38,522 nt of DNA. It comes from a virus. This document shows, one piece after another, positions 7,736 through 18,500 of this stretch. Every line of letters starts with the position of its first letter. Position 1 is the stretch's first letter. The notes beneath the pieces are model-generated. The model was not told the DNA's origin. It searched no databases and saw only the letters and a program-made list of their open reading frames with translations. The stretch covers positions 1 to 38,522 of IMG/VR virus record IMGVR_UViG_3300020442_002678; one strand, written 5' to 3'. A program made the position numbers and the translations under genes.

Positions 7736-8640
7736 TGGCAGAATTTTTAGATGTACCTTTACAACTAACAAAAGTTTGGAGTGACTTTGTTGTAAAAAAC
7801 GAAGATGATTATCAGGACAGACTGGATATCAACACAATTACCAGCAGTGAAAATGCAAGACTTGTGGCTTTGAATTTTTTTAGCGATTACAGTGGATTGG
7901 ATGGCACTGCATACGGTGAAGGTTTATTTAATTTTGGAATGACTGAACAAGAAGCATATGATATATGGGAAGAAAACTATAACAATCAAGAACAACTTGC
8001 TAAAAAACAACTTATAGCAAATGGAGTAACTAGTATATCGCGTAGTGCATACGACGGTATGATATTGCTCAATTGGGCAACAGGAAAATTGTTGAATTGT
8101 AGCATTGGAGAACAAGAATATAAACTACTGCCTAGCATACTAAAAGGTGATTACGAAAGGATTGCAAATATTATTATTAATAGTAGTGTTAACAAACAAC
8201 AATGTCAAAAAATTGCTACGATTGTAAGACTTGCAGATTACGGAAAACCTAAGACTAGAACTTGGCAACGTGAACAAGGTGTGTTTACAATGCGGGATCT
8301 AAATGAAAAGGGCACTCTTAGCACAGACCAGTTGAGAAGAGCAAGATTCAGCTATTATGCTGAAACTGGTAATTTCCTTCCTAGAACACCCGAAAGTTTG
8401 CAAAGACAAATTGCTAAAACATATGAAGATACATTGATAATACAAACATTTACATTCAACGGAAACAATACGTTTAGTTTAGAACGTGCAGTGAGTATGG
8501 ATCCTATTGAAAAATTAAAAGTAACAATAAATGATGCTATTCAACAACATTTTTATGACTTCACTCTTAATGGAAATTCCCTTACAATAAGCAAAAGTAT
8601 GAACACTGGAGATATTGTTAAAACTGTAATTAAGATATAA
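7735..8640 (+). CDS. Baseplate-module protein of unknown function
   Basis: I do not recognise this 301-aa protein securely. It sits between the spike and gp25 and overlaps the spike gene by one base (TAATG), so it is almost certainly co-translated with baseplate proteins. Residues about 95-185 are helical, with an SRSAYDGMILLNWATG segment, a KGDYERIANIII segment and a W-Q-R-E-Q-G-V segment; the spacing faintly recalls the C-terminal half of GH24/T4-type lysozymes, but no Glu/Asp/Thr catalytic triad is visible in the N-terminal region. The C-terminal 80 residues are strand-rich and could be a structural domain. Possibilities are a minor baseplate protein or a degenerate lysozyme-like domain; a structure search would decide. 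No signal peptide or membrane segment. Confidence 0.6.
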   Translation: MAEFLDVPLQLTKVWSDFVVKNEDDYQDRLDINTITSSENARLVALNFFSDYSGLDGTAYGEGLFNFGMTEQEAYDIWEENYNNQEQLAKKQLIANGVTSISRSAYDGMILLNWATGKLLNCSIGEQEYKLLPSILKGDYERIANIIINSSVNKQQCQKIATIVRLADYGKPKTRTWQREQGVFTMRDLNEKGTLSTDQLRRARFSYYAETGNFLPRTPESLQRQIAKTYEDTLIIQTFTFNGNNTFSLERAVSMDPIEKLKVTINDAIQQHFYDFTLNGNSLTISKSMNTGDIVKTVIKI

Positions 8641-8659
8641 ACTTAGTATTTAATTTTAC

Positions 8660-8668
8660 CATAAATAA
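8660..8668 (+). promoter_or_regulatory. Possible late promoter (CATAAATAA) before gp25
   Basis: CATAAATAA differs from the T4 late core only at the first base and lies in one of the few gaps in the structural block (8641-8672). With usual T4 geometry, transcription would begin at about 8673, which is the A of the gp25 ATG, so a transcript from here would have essentially no leader. No Shine-Dalgarno sequence is visible in the gap. Support is the motif and position only. Confidence 0.45.
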
Positions 8669-8672
8669 TAGT

Positions 8673-9035
8673 ATGGTAACCTATATCGGATATAGCACAA
8701 TAGACAGCATTAGTGGTAGCAAAACTCTTACTGATTCAGAGCTTGCAAAACGTGATTTATTGAATCACTTTTACACTAGACGAGGAGAAAGAGTAGGAAA
8801 TCCTACATTTGGAAGTATATTACCAGATTTAGTATTTGAACCACTTGATGCTTTGACTGAAAGACAAGCATTGGATGATGTTAGCACTATTGTAAACAAC
8901 GATCCACGTTGGAATGTTTTAGAAACACTACTAAGCAAGCCAACAGAACACAGTTTAGAAGTGAAGGTTAGATTAGAATATATTGATACAGGAACAGCAG
9001 AAGAACTGTTTCTAAGATTTACAGGTGAGGAATAA
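8673..9035 (+). CDS. 25: gp25-like baseplate wedge protein
   Basis: This 120-aa protein belongs to the GPW/gp25 family found in contractile tails and type VI secretion (TssE), where it links the wedge core to the sheath. The family signature is at residues about 35-58: a TRRGERVGNPTFGSILPDLV-type segment followed by FEPLD, then an acidic mid-region and a C-terminal strand with DTGTAEELFLRF. Length is close to T4 gp25 (132 aa). It overlaps gp6 by one base (TAATG). The start is unusual: no ribosome binding site is visible and a late-type promoter motif ends five bases before the ATG. Confidence 0.9.
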   Translation: MVTYIGYSTIDSISGSKTLTDSELAKRDLLNHFYTRRGERVGNPTFGSILPDLVFEPLDALTERQALDDVSTIVNNDPRWNVLETLLSKPTEHSLEVKVRLEYIDTGTAEELFLRFTGEE

Positions 9036-12000
9036 TGGCACAAGGCGCACGTCAAAGTAGTTTGTTTGCGGCAGAAGATTTTACAGTTGCATACGAAAGT
9101 TTTGCACAAGCAAATCTCAAAGCATATGATTTTGATACCATACGCTCAGCAATGGTTGATTATATCAGTACAAACTATCCAGAAAACTTTAATGACTATA
9201 TTAATAGCAGTGAATTTGTAGCACTAATAGAATTAATTGCATTTCTAGGACACAACCTAGCTTTTAGAGCAGATTTAGGTCAAAGAGAAAATTATTTAAG
9301 TACAGCAGAACGTAGAGACAGCGCCTTGCGTATTGCTGAATTTTTAGGTTATACTCCTACTAGAAATGTTGTAGCTAGTGGTTATCTTAAAATTGATAGT
9401 GTACAAACTGATGAGCAAGTATTTGATGCTACAGGAAATAGTTTAGCAAATGTGGTAACACAGTTTGAAGATGTTACAAATCCTGCAAGTTACCAAAACT
9501 TTTTAGCTATTATGAACAGTATTCTGCAACCTAGCAGTCAGTTTGGATCTCCTTTTAGCACAGCAAACATTGGAGGCATAACACACGACATTTATAGAAC
9601 TAATAGTACAAACAATACAACAAACAAAGAATTTACAAACAAAATAAGCAATAACAATGCTACTTTTAGTTTTCACAGTGCAAGTGTTGATAGTACAACA
9701 AACACAGTAATTGAAAAACGACCTGATCCTTATGCTGTGACAGACTTGCTTTATAAAAATGATAACAGTGGTTTTGGTTCACCTAACACAGGATTTTTTA
9801 TTGGATTTAAACAAGGAACTCTTAACTTCCAAGACTTCCAAATTGACAACGGATTGCCAAATATGGCAATTGACATCAATGCAGATAATGTTGCCAATGG
9901 TGAAGTATGGGTACAGACTATTGACGAAGTTGGACAAATACAAAAAAGTTGGACAAGAGTTGATAGGCTATTTGGCGCCAACACATTGTTTAATGCAAGA
10001 CAAAATAAAATTAGAGATATTTACAGTATTAGTAGTAGAGAAGATGATCAGATCAGTATTGTATTCAGTGATGGAAGATTTGGAAATATCCCAAGAGGTA
10101 TTATTAGAGTTTGGTATAGAACAGGACTTAACAGAACATACAGTCTAACTCCAGATGGATTCAACAAAGTTTCATTTAACATTGAATATATCAGTGCAAA
10201 CGGAAATACGCACACTGCAAGATTCAGTGCAAGTTTAAAAAGTGTAGTGAGTAATGCAAGTGAAAGAGAAAGTATTGCTAGCATTAAAGCAAATGCTCCA
10301 AGATTCTTTACTACACAAGACAGAATGGTCACAGCAGATGATTACGCTATTGCTCCTCTAACTGCTAGTGAAAACATTAGAAAAATTAAAAGTGTAAACA
10401 GAGTACACAGTGGTCACAGTAGATTTAGAGACATATATGATCCTACAGCAACTTACAGTGACGCAACACAGTATGCTGATGATGTTTACATGTATGAAAA
10501 CGGTTGTACAAAAAGAAGTGTAGTAAGTTTGCCTACACCATTAAATGGAACACAAATTTATGACAAGTATATTAAGCCTCGTTTAGCTGATCCTGAAATA
10601 TTTAATTTTTATTACAACAGACAAGGATATTCCAGTACTACATATGATGCACACAAACATTTTACCAATACTACAGATAGCATTAATTTCTTTAATAATG
10701 ATGGTACTGCTAATAATGTATATAGATGGAATCAGATTACAAAAGGAAGTGGAAGTTGCAGTGGTTATATTACACTTAACAGTAATATACAACGCATGGG
10801 ACAAACAACAACCAGTGTACTCAGTAAAGCAGATATCAATGGACTGGTAGAATTCATTGATGCTCCTTATAAAATGGGTTATGTAGATCAAGCAACTGTA
10901 ACAACAGGAGGTAGTGGATATACTAGCACTCCTACGGTAACTATTACTGGTAAAGGTACAGGTGCAACAGCTATAGCCACTTTTGCAAACGGAGAAGTAA
11001 CATCAGTTGCTATCACTAATAGTGGAAGCGGATATGATCAAAGCACCAATATCACAATATCTGGTGGTGGTGGCAGTGGTGCTACTGCAAGAGCAACTGT
11101 ACTAGATGCAAAGACACAATGGGTAAAAATTGATAGACTTTACAAAGACGGACTTGGCGATGATGACAGTGCAGGTAAACCAACAGGTATAGATAATACA
11201 GGAAAAGGAAGTATTGTTTTAAATGATGTGGTTGCCAGCGGAGCAAGAATCAGTAGAATAGTCCCAAGACTTAGTACAGACTTAGACGAAACCACAAGAA
11301 CAAATCTTATTAACAAAATTGAAAATCAAAATGGGTTTGGATTAAGATATAATGCAGGCAGTCAAAAATGGATTTTAATTGATAGCAGTAATTTGCCTTT
11401 AAACAGTACAGCATTGAATGATGTTAGTAACTGGAGTAGACAACACGAAGGTGACGGATCAAGTACAGGTATTGATAACAGCTGGATAATAAGACTTAAC
11501 TATGGTGTGAATGAATGGGAAATGCTTGTAAGAAAAACACAATTTGTAGTAGGTAGTCCTAAAAAACTTAAATTTACAAATCTCAACTTCACAGAAACAT
11601 TTAGCAGTGAAACACTTAAACCTTTGAGAGATAATGTTAAAGTTTTAAGTATTAATCCTACTAGCCCGTCGGATCCAAATCCATTGGGCAGAGATTATCA
11701 ATTCAATGCTTATGGGTACTTCACATATGAAGATGGATACACGGATCCACACAATGTAAGAGTAACTTTAGCAGATCCTGATAATGACGGATATCCAAAT
11801 AATCCAGAAGCATTTACAAAAATTGTTGGTACACAAACTATCAAACTTGGAACAAAAACAGTTGATGGTTTCACTTATACGGTGCAAGATGAAAATGATG
11901 GCACAAGCGTAGTGACAGGCGTAGGAAGTCTTCATACACAATACAATAGAATTGCTGATATCAATCATTTAATTGATCCAAGTACTACAAATATCATTGA

Positions 12001-12571
12001 CACTTATGTATTGTTGGAAAGCTATAACAATACATTTAGAAATTGGGCATTGTTTGATACAAGATTAGAAACACGACCTAACCCTCCTACAATAAGTGAA
12101 CTTACTGATATGTTTGAAAGTTTGAACACTAAAAAATCAATCAGTGATCAGGTGATTTACAGACCTGTAAAATATAAGATTTTGTTTGGAGATTTAGCAA
12201 GTGGTGAACTACAAGCAAAATTTAATGTTACCAAGACACCAAATACATCACTCAGTGATACTGAGATAAAACAGAGAGTCATCAATTTGATTGATACATA
12301 TTTCAATATTGATAATTGGGACTTTGGCGAAGATTTTTATTTTACTGAAATGGCGGCATTTATACACAACAATATGATTGGTGAGATAAGCCAAATTACT
12401 ATCGATAGTGTAGCAACGCCAGACAATAGTACTGCACTATTTCAAATAAACAGTAGTAGCGATGAGTTGTTTTTGCCTGTAGTACAAGCAAACAACATTA
12501 GTGTGTCAAGTACTAGCTTAGGAAATTTAACTACAATTGGTGAAAACACTATTAGTTCTGGAGGCTATTAA
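9035..12571 (+). CDS. 6: gp6-like baseplate wedge protein (enlarged, baseplate J family)
   Basis: This 1178-aa protein matches T4 gp6, whose dimers form the inner ring of the baseplate. The N-terminus (residues about 15-115) has the family pattern of a Y-(I/M)-x-x-x-Y-P-E-N-F-N-D segment, then an IAFLGHNLAFRADLGQRENYL segment and RRDSALRIAEFLGY. Around residues 420-490 are the VTADDYAIAPL and RDIYDP segments seen in gp6/baseplate J proteins, and the last 130 residues form the C-terminal wedge-contact region. It is nearly twice the size of T4 gp6 (660 aa). Part of the excess is a module at about 620-690 with two GSGY-type repeats, also found in the giant next door. The start follows GGTGAGGA; both ends are TAATG junctions with gp25 and the giant protein. 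Confidence 0.85.
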   Translation: MAQGARQSSLFAAEDFTVAYESFAQANLKAYDFDTIRSAMVDYISTNYPENFNDYINSSEFVALIELIAFLGHNLAFRADLGQRENYLSTAERRDSALRIAEFLGYTPTRNVVASGYLKIDSVQTDEQVFDATGNSLANVVTQFEDVTNPASYQNFLAIMNSILQPSSQFGSPFSTANIGGITHDIYRTNSTNNTTNKEFTNKISNNNATFSFHSASVDSTTNTVIEKRPDPYAVTDLLYKNDNSGFGSPNTGFFIGFKQGTLNFQDFQIDNGLPNMAIDINADNVANGEVWVQTIDEVGQIQKSWTRVDRLFGANTLFNARQNKIRDIYSISSREDDQISIVFSDGRFGNIPRGIIRVWYRTGLNRTYSLTPDGFNKVSFNIEYISANGNTHTARFSASLKSVVSNASERESIASIKANAPRFFTTQDRMVTADDYAIAPLTASENIRKIKSVNRVHSGHSRFRDIYDPTATYSDATQYADDVYMYENGCTKRSVVSLPTPLNGTQIYDKYIKPRLADPEIFNFYYNRQGYSSTTYDAHKHFTNTTDSINFFNNDGTANNVYRWNQITKGSGSCSGYITLNSNIQRMGQTTTSVLSKADINGLVEFIDAPYKMGYVDQATVTTGGSGYTSTPTVTITGKGTGATAIATFANGEVTSVAITNSGSGYDQSTNITISGGGGSGATARATVLDAKTQWVKIDRLYKDGLGDDDSAGKPTGIDNTGKGSIVLNDVVASGARISRIVPRLSTDLDETTRTNLINKIENQNGFGLRYNAGSQKWILIDSSNLPLNSTALNDVSNWSRQHEGDGSSTGIDNSWIIRLNYGVNEWEMLVRKTQFVVGSPKKLKFTNLNFTETFSSETLKPLRDNVKVLSINPTSPSDPNPLGRDYQFNAYGYFTYEDGYTDPHNVRVTLADPDNDGYPNNPEAFTKIVGTQTIKLGTKTVDGFTYTVQDENDGTSVVTGVGSLHTQYNRIADINHLIDPSTTNIIDTYVLLESYNNTFRNWALFDTRLETRPNPPTISELTDMFESLNTKKSISDQVIYRPVKYKILFGDLASGELQAKFNVTKTPNTSLSDTEIKQRVINLIDTYFNIDNWDFGEDFYFTEMAAFIHNNMIGEISQITIDSVATPDNSTALFQINSSSDELFLPVVQANNISVSSTSLGNLTTIGENTISSGGY
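10890..11100 (+). repeat. GGSGYTS-type beta module repeat in gp6
   Basis: Within the gp6-like protein two similar units follow each other: one with TVTTGGSGYTSTPTVTI and one with AITNSGSGYDQSTNITI, each followed by a Gly-rich turn (GKGTGA, then GGGGSGA) and an A-x-A-T strand. This degenerate repeat is common in phage tail and fibre proteins. A single related copy occurs in the giant protein at about 17120-17230. Confidence 0.65.
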
Positions 12572-15500
12572 TGAGCGAACGTAAACCTAATCCATATATT
12601 GCTCCTAAGATTACTCGTCCTGGAGAAAGTGTAAAGAAAATAGGATCAAGACGAGTAACGGATTTGTTACCTGACATTCTGCAAACCACAGTTAATAAAC
12701 AGTTTTTTGATAGCACATTTGAACAGTTGATGTCAACTGGTAATCTAGAACCTATTAGAAATTTTGTAGGTGAAACTATAGGTGACAGCAAGTTTACTCC
12801 TAGTATTGAAGATGATTATCTACTACAGAATAAACCAAGTGATGCATTTCAATTTGCACCAGCAATGATCAACAAGAATCAAGACAATAGTATCGATCAA
12901 GTATTAGCATATGATGACCTAATTAACAGTTTACGTTATAACGAACTTAATGTAAACAACCACAGTAAACTATTCAATGAAAAAGGCTACACATTAGATA
13001 TACCAATCAATTATGATATGTTTATTAATCATCACAGATATTTTTGGGTATTGGACGTACTGCCTCCTAATGAATTAAAATATACAAGTTTCTTTGACAT
13101 TGACACAATTATAGGTGAGACTACATACACAACTCCTACAATGCTTAACGGCAGAAGCATTACACTAGAAAATGGTATGAGGATTAGATTTTGTCCACAT
13201 ACAGTTGATAGATTTACACAAACTGTACCTGGTAATACAGTGTTCACAAGTACAGAGCCCAACGCTGTAAAATTTTTAGTGTATGTGAATAACACAAAGA
13301 AAACTATTAACACAGATTATACAATCACTAACGGTGTAGTGACACTTAGCACTGCTCCAGCGTTAACTGATGAAATTGAAATACATGCTTATTATCAATT
13401 CAGTGCTTCAGGAAATAACGAGAATGATGCAGTTTATATCGTTGATGGCGTCGGCGAACCAGAAGGTATTGTTTTCACAAAACAATTTGAACCTGGACAA
13501 TATCAAGGTAAACAAGGCAAAAGAATTTGGAATAATGTAACAGTTTACAACAACCAAGAGCCTAGTGGATTTGATGCAGATGAATTTGCGTTCGACAAAA
13601 GACCTTTTGATCTCAGAGAACATAGAATGACCACAAAAGATTATACTGTTGAGCAAAGACATGGTCCTGACAGAAGTGCATGGAGCCGTAGTAACTTATG
13701 GGTACATGAACAAACAATAGAAAACAGTTTAATCTATCAAGGCACATCAGATAACATCTATGCTATAGAAAGATATAGAGCTGTAAGACCAATAATTGAA
13801 TATAAAAAAGGTATAGAAAAATATCGTAACGGCACTTTCTTTAAATTAAATGTAGATCATTATTTAGAATCTAAAGATGATCCAGCTACAAGTATTGTTG
13901 GTAAAACAAGTTATAGTGTAATAATGAGTGGCATAAGTGATGAATGGACCGCAGGTACAGGATACGAAAGAGGCCAAAGAGTTAAAGTTACAATGGGAAC
14001 TTCTCCAAACTTTGTTGTGACTTTTTGGGAATGTGTAGAAGCACACGGAGAAAGTTATAATCCTACTCACGGAAGCAATCATAGATATTGGGAGCAAATT
14101 GTTCCTGTTGAAGTTGAAGATAATGATTTAATAATTTTCTTTGGATCATCCAATGCAACTTACAATAATAAAATATGGGAAGTTGGCGGAGTAGGCTCGG
14201 GTATTACGCTTACAGAAAGATATAATTTTGATGGCAGTAATGGTGCTATACAACTTAATGACGGTGAAAAAATATTATTGCTCAATGGATTCAACACTTT
14301 TGATTCAGGACAAAGTCAGACAATTGGCGGATATGGTGCTGGAGAAAGAGAAGCTCCAAAAAGTGGAGCAGAGTTATATGTAGACAGTACAACAAATTCA
14401 GGTTGGAGATATGCTAGGCAAAAAGAACATAGAAGCCAAGGAATGCCTGTCGTGCTATATGATACAGACTTAATAGCCATTGATACTGAATCAAAATATA
14501 GTAACAGTGATTTTGCAGGCGCAACATTATTTGATTTTGTACATAACCAAAACAATGATTATGATATAGCACTAGGATTTAATCCGGAATATGTTGACTA
14601 TGGAAATAATCCAGGTTTAAATTTTCACTGTGAAATACTAGATAAAAGATTTACATTCGTAAAACAAAGTAGCGATAGCAGTAGAAGTAATCAGTCAGAG
14701 ATAAAAGGTTATTACTACTATAAAAATTTCACAAACAACCGTTACTTCAACATGTGGAGTGAAATAAGAAATGCACAACCAGTTAACAAAAAAATTAGAA
14801 AAGTTGTATCAGACACAGCTAATCCACTTGTAGTTGATGTTGGGCATTCAGCATTTGTTGGAGATAGATGTTTTAATGTATTCAAAGAATTTGGATTGCT
14901 CGGCATAAGCAGTCAACCTACTACAGATATTACAGTAGGAAAAGTAAACAGAATTGGTGGAAAACTTCCAACTTTGTTTTTACACAATAACAATACCTAC
15001 ACATTCAATACAATGTTTACACAAGCAGAAATTGAATTTGTAAACACAAATGGATCTCCAGTAGGTGCTGGTATAACAAGAACTGCTGGCAGTGGCAATC
15101 AGTTTGATTTGCAGATAGGGACACCTACTGTGTCAAGTATCAAGTATAGACTTGCGGCAGATCCAGCAAACTTTGGCACAATATTCTTTAGTGATAATCC
15201 AAATGAAACAAATGTAAAAGTTTATAAAAATGGTGATACCTTTACCAACTACAGTCATACAGGAAATCTAATTAGCATTACAAGTGGATTGATAAAAGAT
15301 GATGTTTATGAATTTCATTTTATGACCCATGAAAAATACTCTCCCACAGGAGAAGGTCAATTTGACGTTGCTGATGTACAAAAGTTTAATCCACAAAATA
15401 TAAATTTTGGTAAAGTAAGCTACGGTGATTTGATTAATCATCTGACAGAACAAATGACTTCAAATCCTTTGTTTAATGGACAAGTACATGGTACAAACAA

Positions 15501-18500
15501 TTATAGAAATATTGTACAATTACATGAAAGTGGAGGTACAATCAGGCAACAACCATACAGTACTGAATTGCTTAATCAACTATTGGTAGATGTAAGTACG
15601 AATCCTTTTAGCAGTCTACAGTTTACAAGTGCAAATTATGAACAGTTTAAAGAAAAATTTAAGAGTAAAATTGTTCAACTACATGAAAGTTTAGATGAAA
15701 CATTACCAGTTTATCATCTTGTTGATAAAACATTGGAAGCACTCAATTTAGGTAAAAACAAATCTAGTGTTTTTGGCAACAGTCAGATGGCAATGTACAG
15801 AGATTATAAAAGTGTAGACGTAAGTTGGGTTCAAAATCAAACTCCTACATTTAATCTTCCAGAAGAAGTAAACAACTATGATGATACATTTAATCATATA
15901 CAAGTTTGGATACAAATTCCAGACGCCAATGGATATCACAGTTGGATAGCCCTTACTAAATTTAAAGATTATACATTGACAGGAAACAAAATCACTATTA
16001 CCAAAGGTGGTGCAAATTCTTTCCCAAGCAGTGGTAAAAACTTTGCACACATAAGATGGTATCCTAGAACAAGTGTAAGTTTTGTACCTCCTAGTGCAGT
16101 AAAGTTAGGATTGATGGAACAATTTGTTCCTGAGATAAGAAGCGATTATAGTCAAAACAGTACAGGTACAGCAACAGATAATGTAATAATAGGACACGAT
16201 GGCAGTGTACATGTCCGCAATGGAACTGAGCTATTTCAAAGACAACAAGTAGGATTTGATCCTGTTGATGCAGGACTTTGGGATTTAGAAAATAGAATTT
16301 ACAATAACCTTAGCAGTGATTTGACATTGACTGTAAATCAGAATGCATACATGCCAAATGCACACAGACCAGCAGTATATACTTGGAGTCAGGTCAATGA
16401 AACAATTAGAAGTGAATTCAACAAATATAAAGCAAATAACAACATTACAGAACTAAACAGCAACACATATTATGATGCAACAGACAAATTTACTTGGAAC
16501 TATAGCAGTGTAGGTCCACAAATTGGTGGTTGGAGAGGACTGTATCATTTCTATTTTAACACAGATAGACCACATACACATCCTTGGGAAATGCTAGGAC
16601 ACAATTTAAAACCAACTTGGTGGGACGCAAATTACAGTTGGACTGATGCAGTAAAAAGACAAGCATTATTGCTAGCATTACAATATGGACAAACAAGTGA
16701 TCCAGCCTTAGGTGCAAACAATCAAACATATGATATTAATTATTCATATAAAAACTATGACTGGAACAATCAAACACTTGTAACATTGCTTGGCGCACTT
16801 AATGATCCTGAGACAGCAGGTGTGGTTCCAACACCAACTGAACCAGCCAAAGATTTTGTTTTTGGAGATTGGGGTCCGGTTGAAGCTGAATGGCGCAGAA
16901 GTAGTCAAGGTAAAATTGCAATGATACTTGCATTTTTGAGAACAAGACCTTTGATTGTACTTAATAACTATTTTAGAACTGCAAGAAGGCAAATTAAAAA
17001 TCTTGCTGGTTATGATCACCCACAAGAAATAGATATTGATGAATTGAAACTAATAAGTTGGAAAGATATTGATATTAGTGGTAGTAGTATAACTGGAAAG
17101 ATAATTGAAAGTGTAAGGGTACTGTCAGGCGGCAGTGGATATACAAGTGCTCCTGATGTATCAGTAAATGATAATTTTGGCACTGGCGGAGCAATACAGA
17201 CATATATTGAAAATGGCGAAGTTGTTGGAGCAAGCGTACATAGGCAAGGTCAAAAATATTTTAACAGACCATTGTTAGAAATTGCAACAGGTGGAGCATT
17301 GCTTGATCCTATACTGGCTGAAGATGCAACACACTATTATAACGGACTTAGCAATGCTATAATTAACTTTGGTGTTGGTTATGGTATGGATGCAGATACA
17401 CTCAAAACAAGATTGAATAATTTAAGTTATCAAGCGATTGTTAAAGCTGGCGGTTTTGTTAATAGAAATAACAAGTTTATTTTAGAAAGCAGTCAGGACA
17501 AAGGAAGAGTTTTTGTTCCTGAAGAAAATGTCACAACTGTACTATACACAAGCAAACCAGACAAAGAGTATTTTTATGGTGGTATAAAAATTGATAAGAC
17601 TGCAAACGGATATACGATTAACGGTTTTGATAATAGTTTAGCATATTTTAAATATAATAAACCAAACACAGCAACAGATGGCATAACAACATCATTTAGT
17701 GGTGTTACTAATGTAAGTGTTCTTAGATATAAAGTTTTTGAAGAGGAAACTAGTACATTAGATTATAATACTGAATTAAATTCAATACAAGAAGTTTTTG
17801 ACTTTATTAATGGATATGGTTACTATTTGAACGAGTTGGGATTCACACAACAATGGAGAACCAGTGCAGGCAATTTTGTAACATGGGCAGTAGGAGAAAG
17901 TACCACAACATTAATTATTATTCCTGATGATTCAAAAGTTGTAGTAAATGATGGTACAGATGGATACTTTGATAATATCGATAAAAAATATGATGGAGTA
18001 TACAATATCAGTAATCGCAGTGGCAACCAGATATCTAGTAATGAACTTATAATTGACAGAAAAAGCATGGAGCCAGATAGTGAAACTACATTCCAAGTTA
18101 AAGATGATACTACTAGTGAAATATTTGGCATAAGATTATACAAAGTACAGTTGCAACACATTTTTGTATTTGACAACATTACTAATTTTGATGATGTATT
18201 GCATGATTTAAGTATCGGACAAAGTCATACAAGAATTGTTTGGCAAGGGTCGAGAACAAGAAATTGGAATGGTAAATTATATTCACCAGGATACATTGTA
18301 AATGACAATACAGTGCTTCCTAACTATGATACTACCGCTAAAGAAGTGGATCAATACTTAGGAAGAACAAACACACTAAGCAATAGCCAACTTAGTGATG
18401 TAGCAAGATTCAATGCAGGTTACAATAAACCAAGTTGGGGAACAAAACTTGACATAGATGATGATAGCTTGTATGAATTTGTAAAAGGAAGTTACAAATA

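Noticed and set aside
8641-8672. Intrinsic terminator before gp25
   Set aside because: No stable stem followed by a T-run is present in this short AT-rich gap.
17823-18179. Minus-strand open frame of 118 residues inside the giant gene
   Set aside because: Antisense to continuous structural coding sequence; hydrophobic composition reflects complement of Asn/Lys-rich codons.
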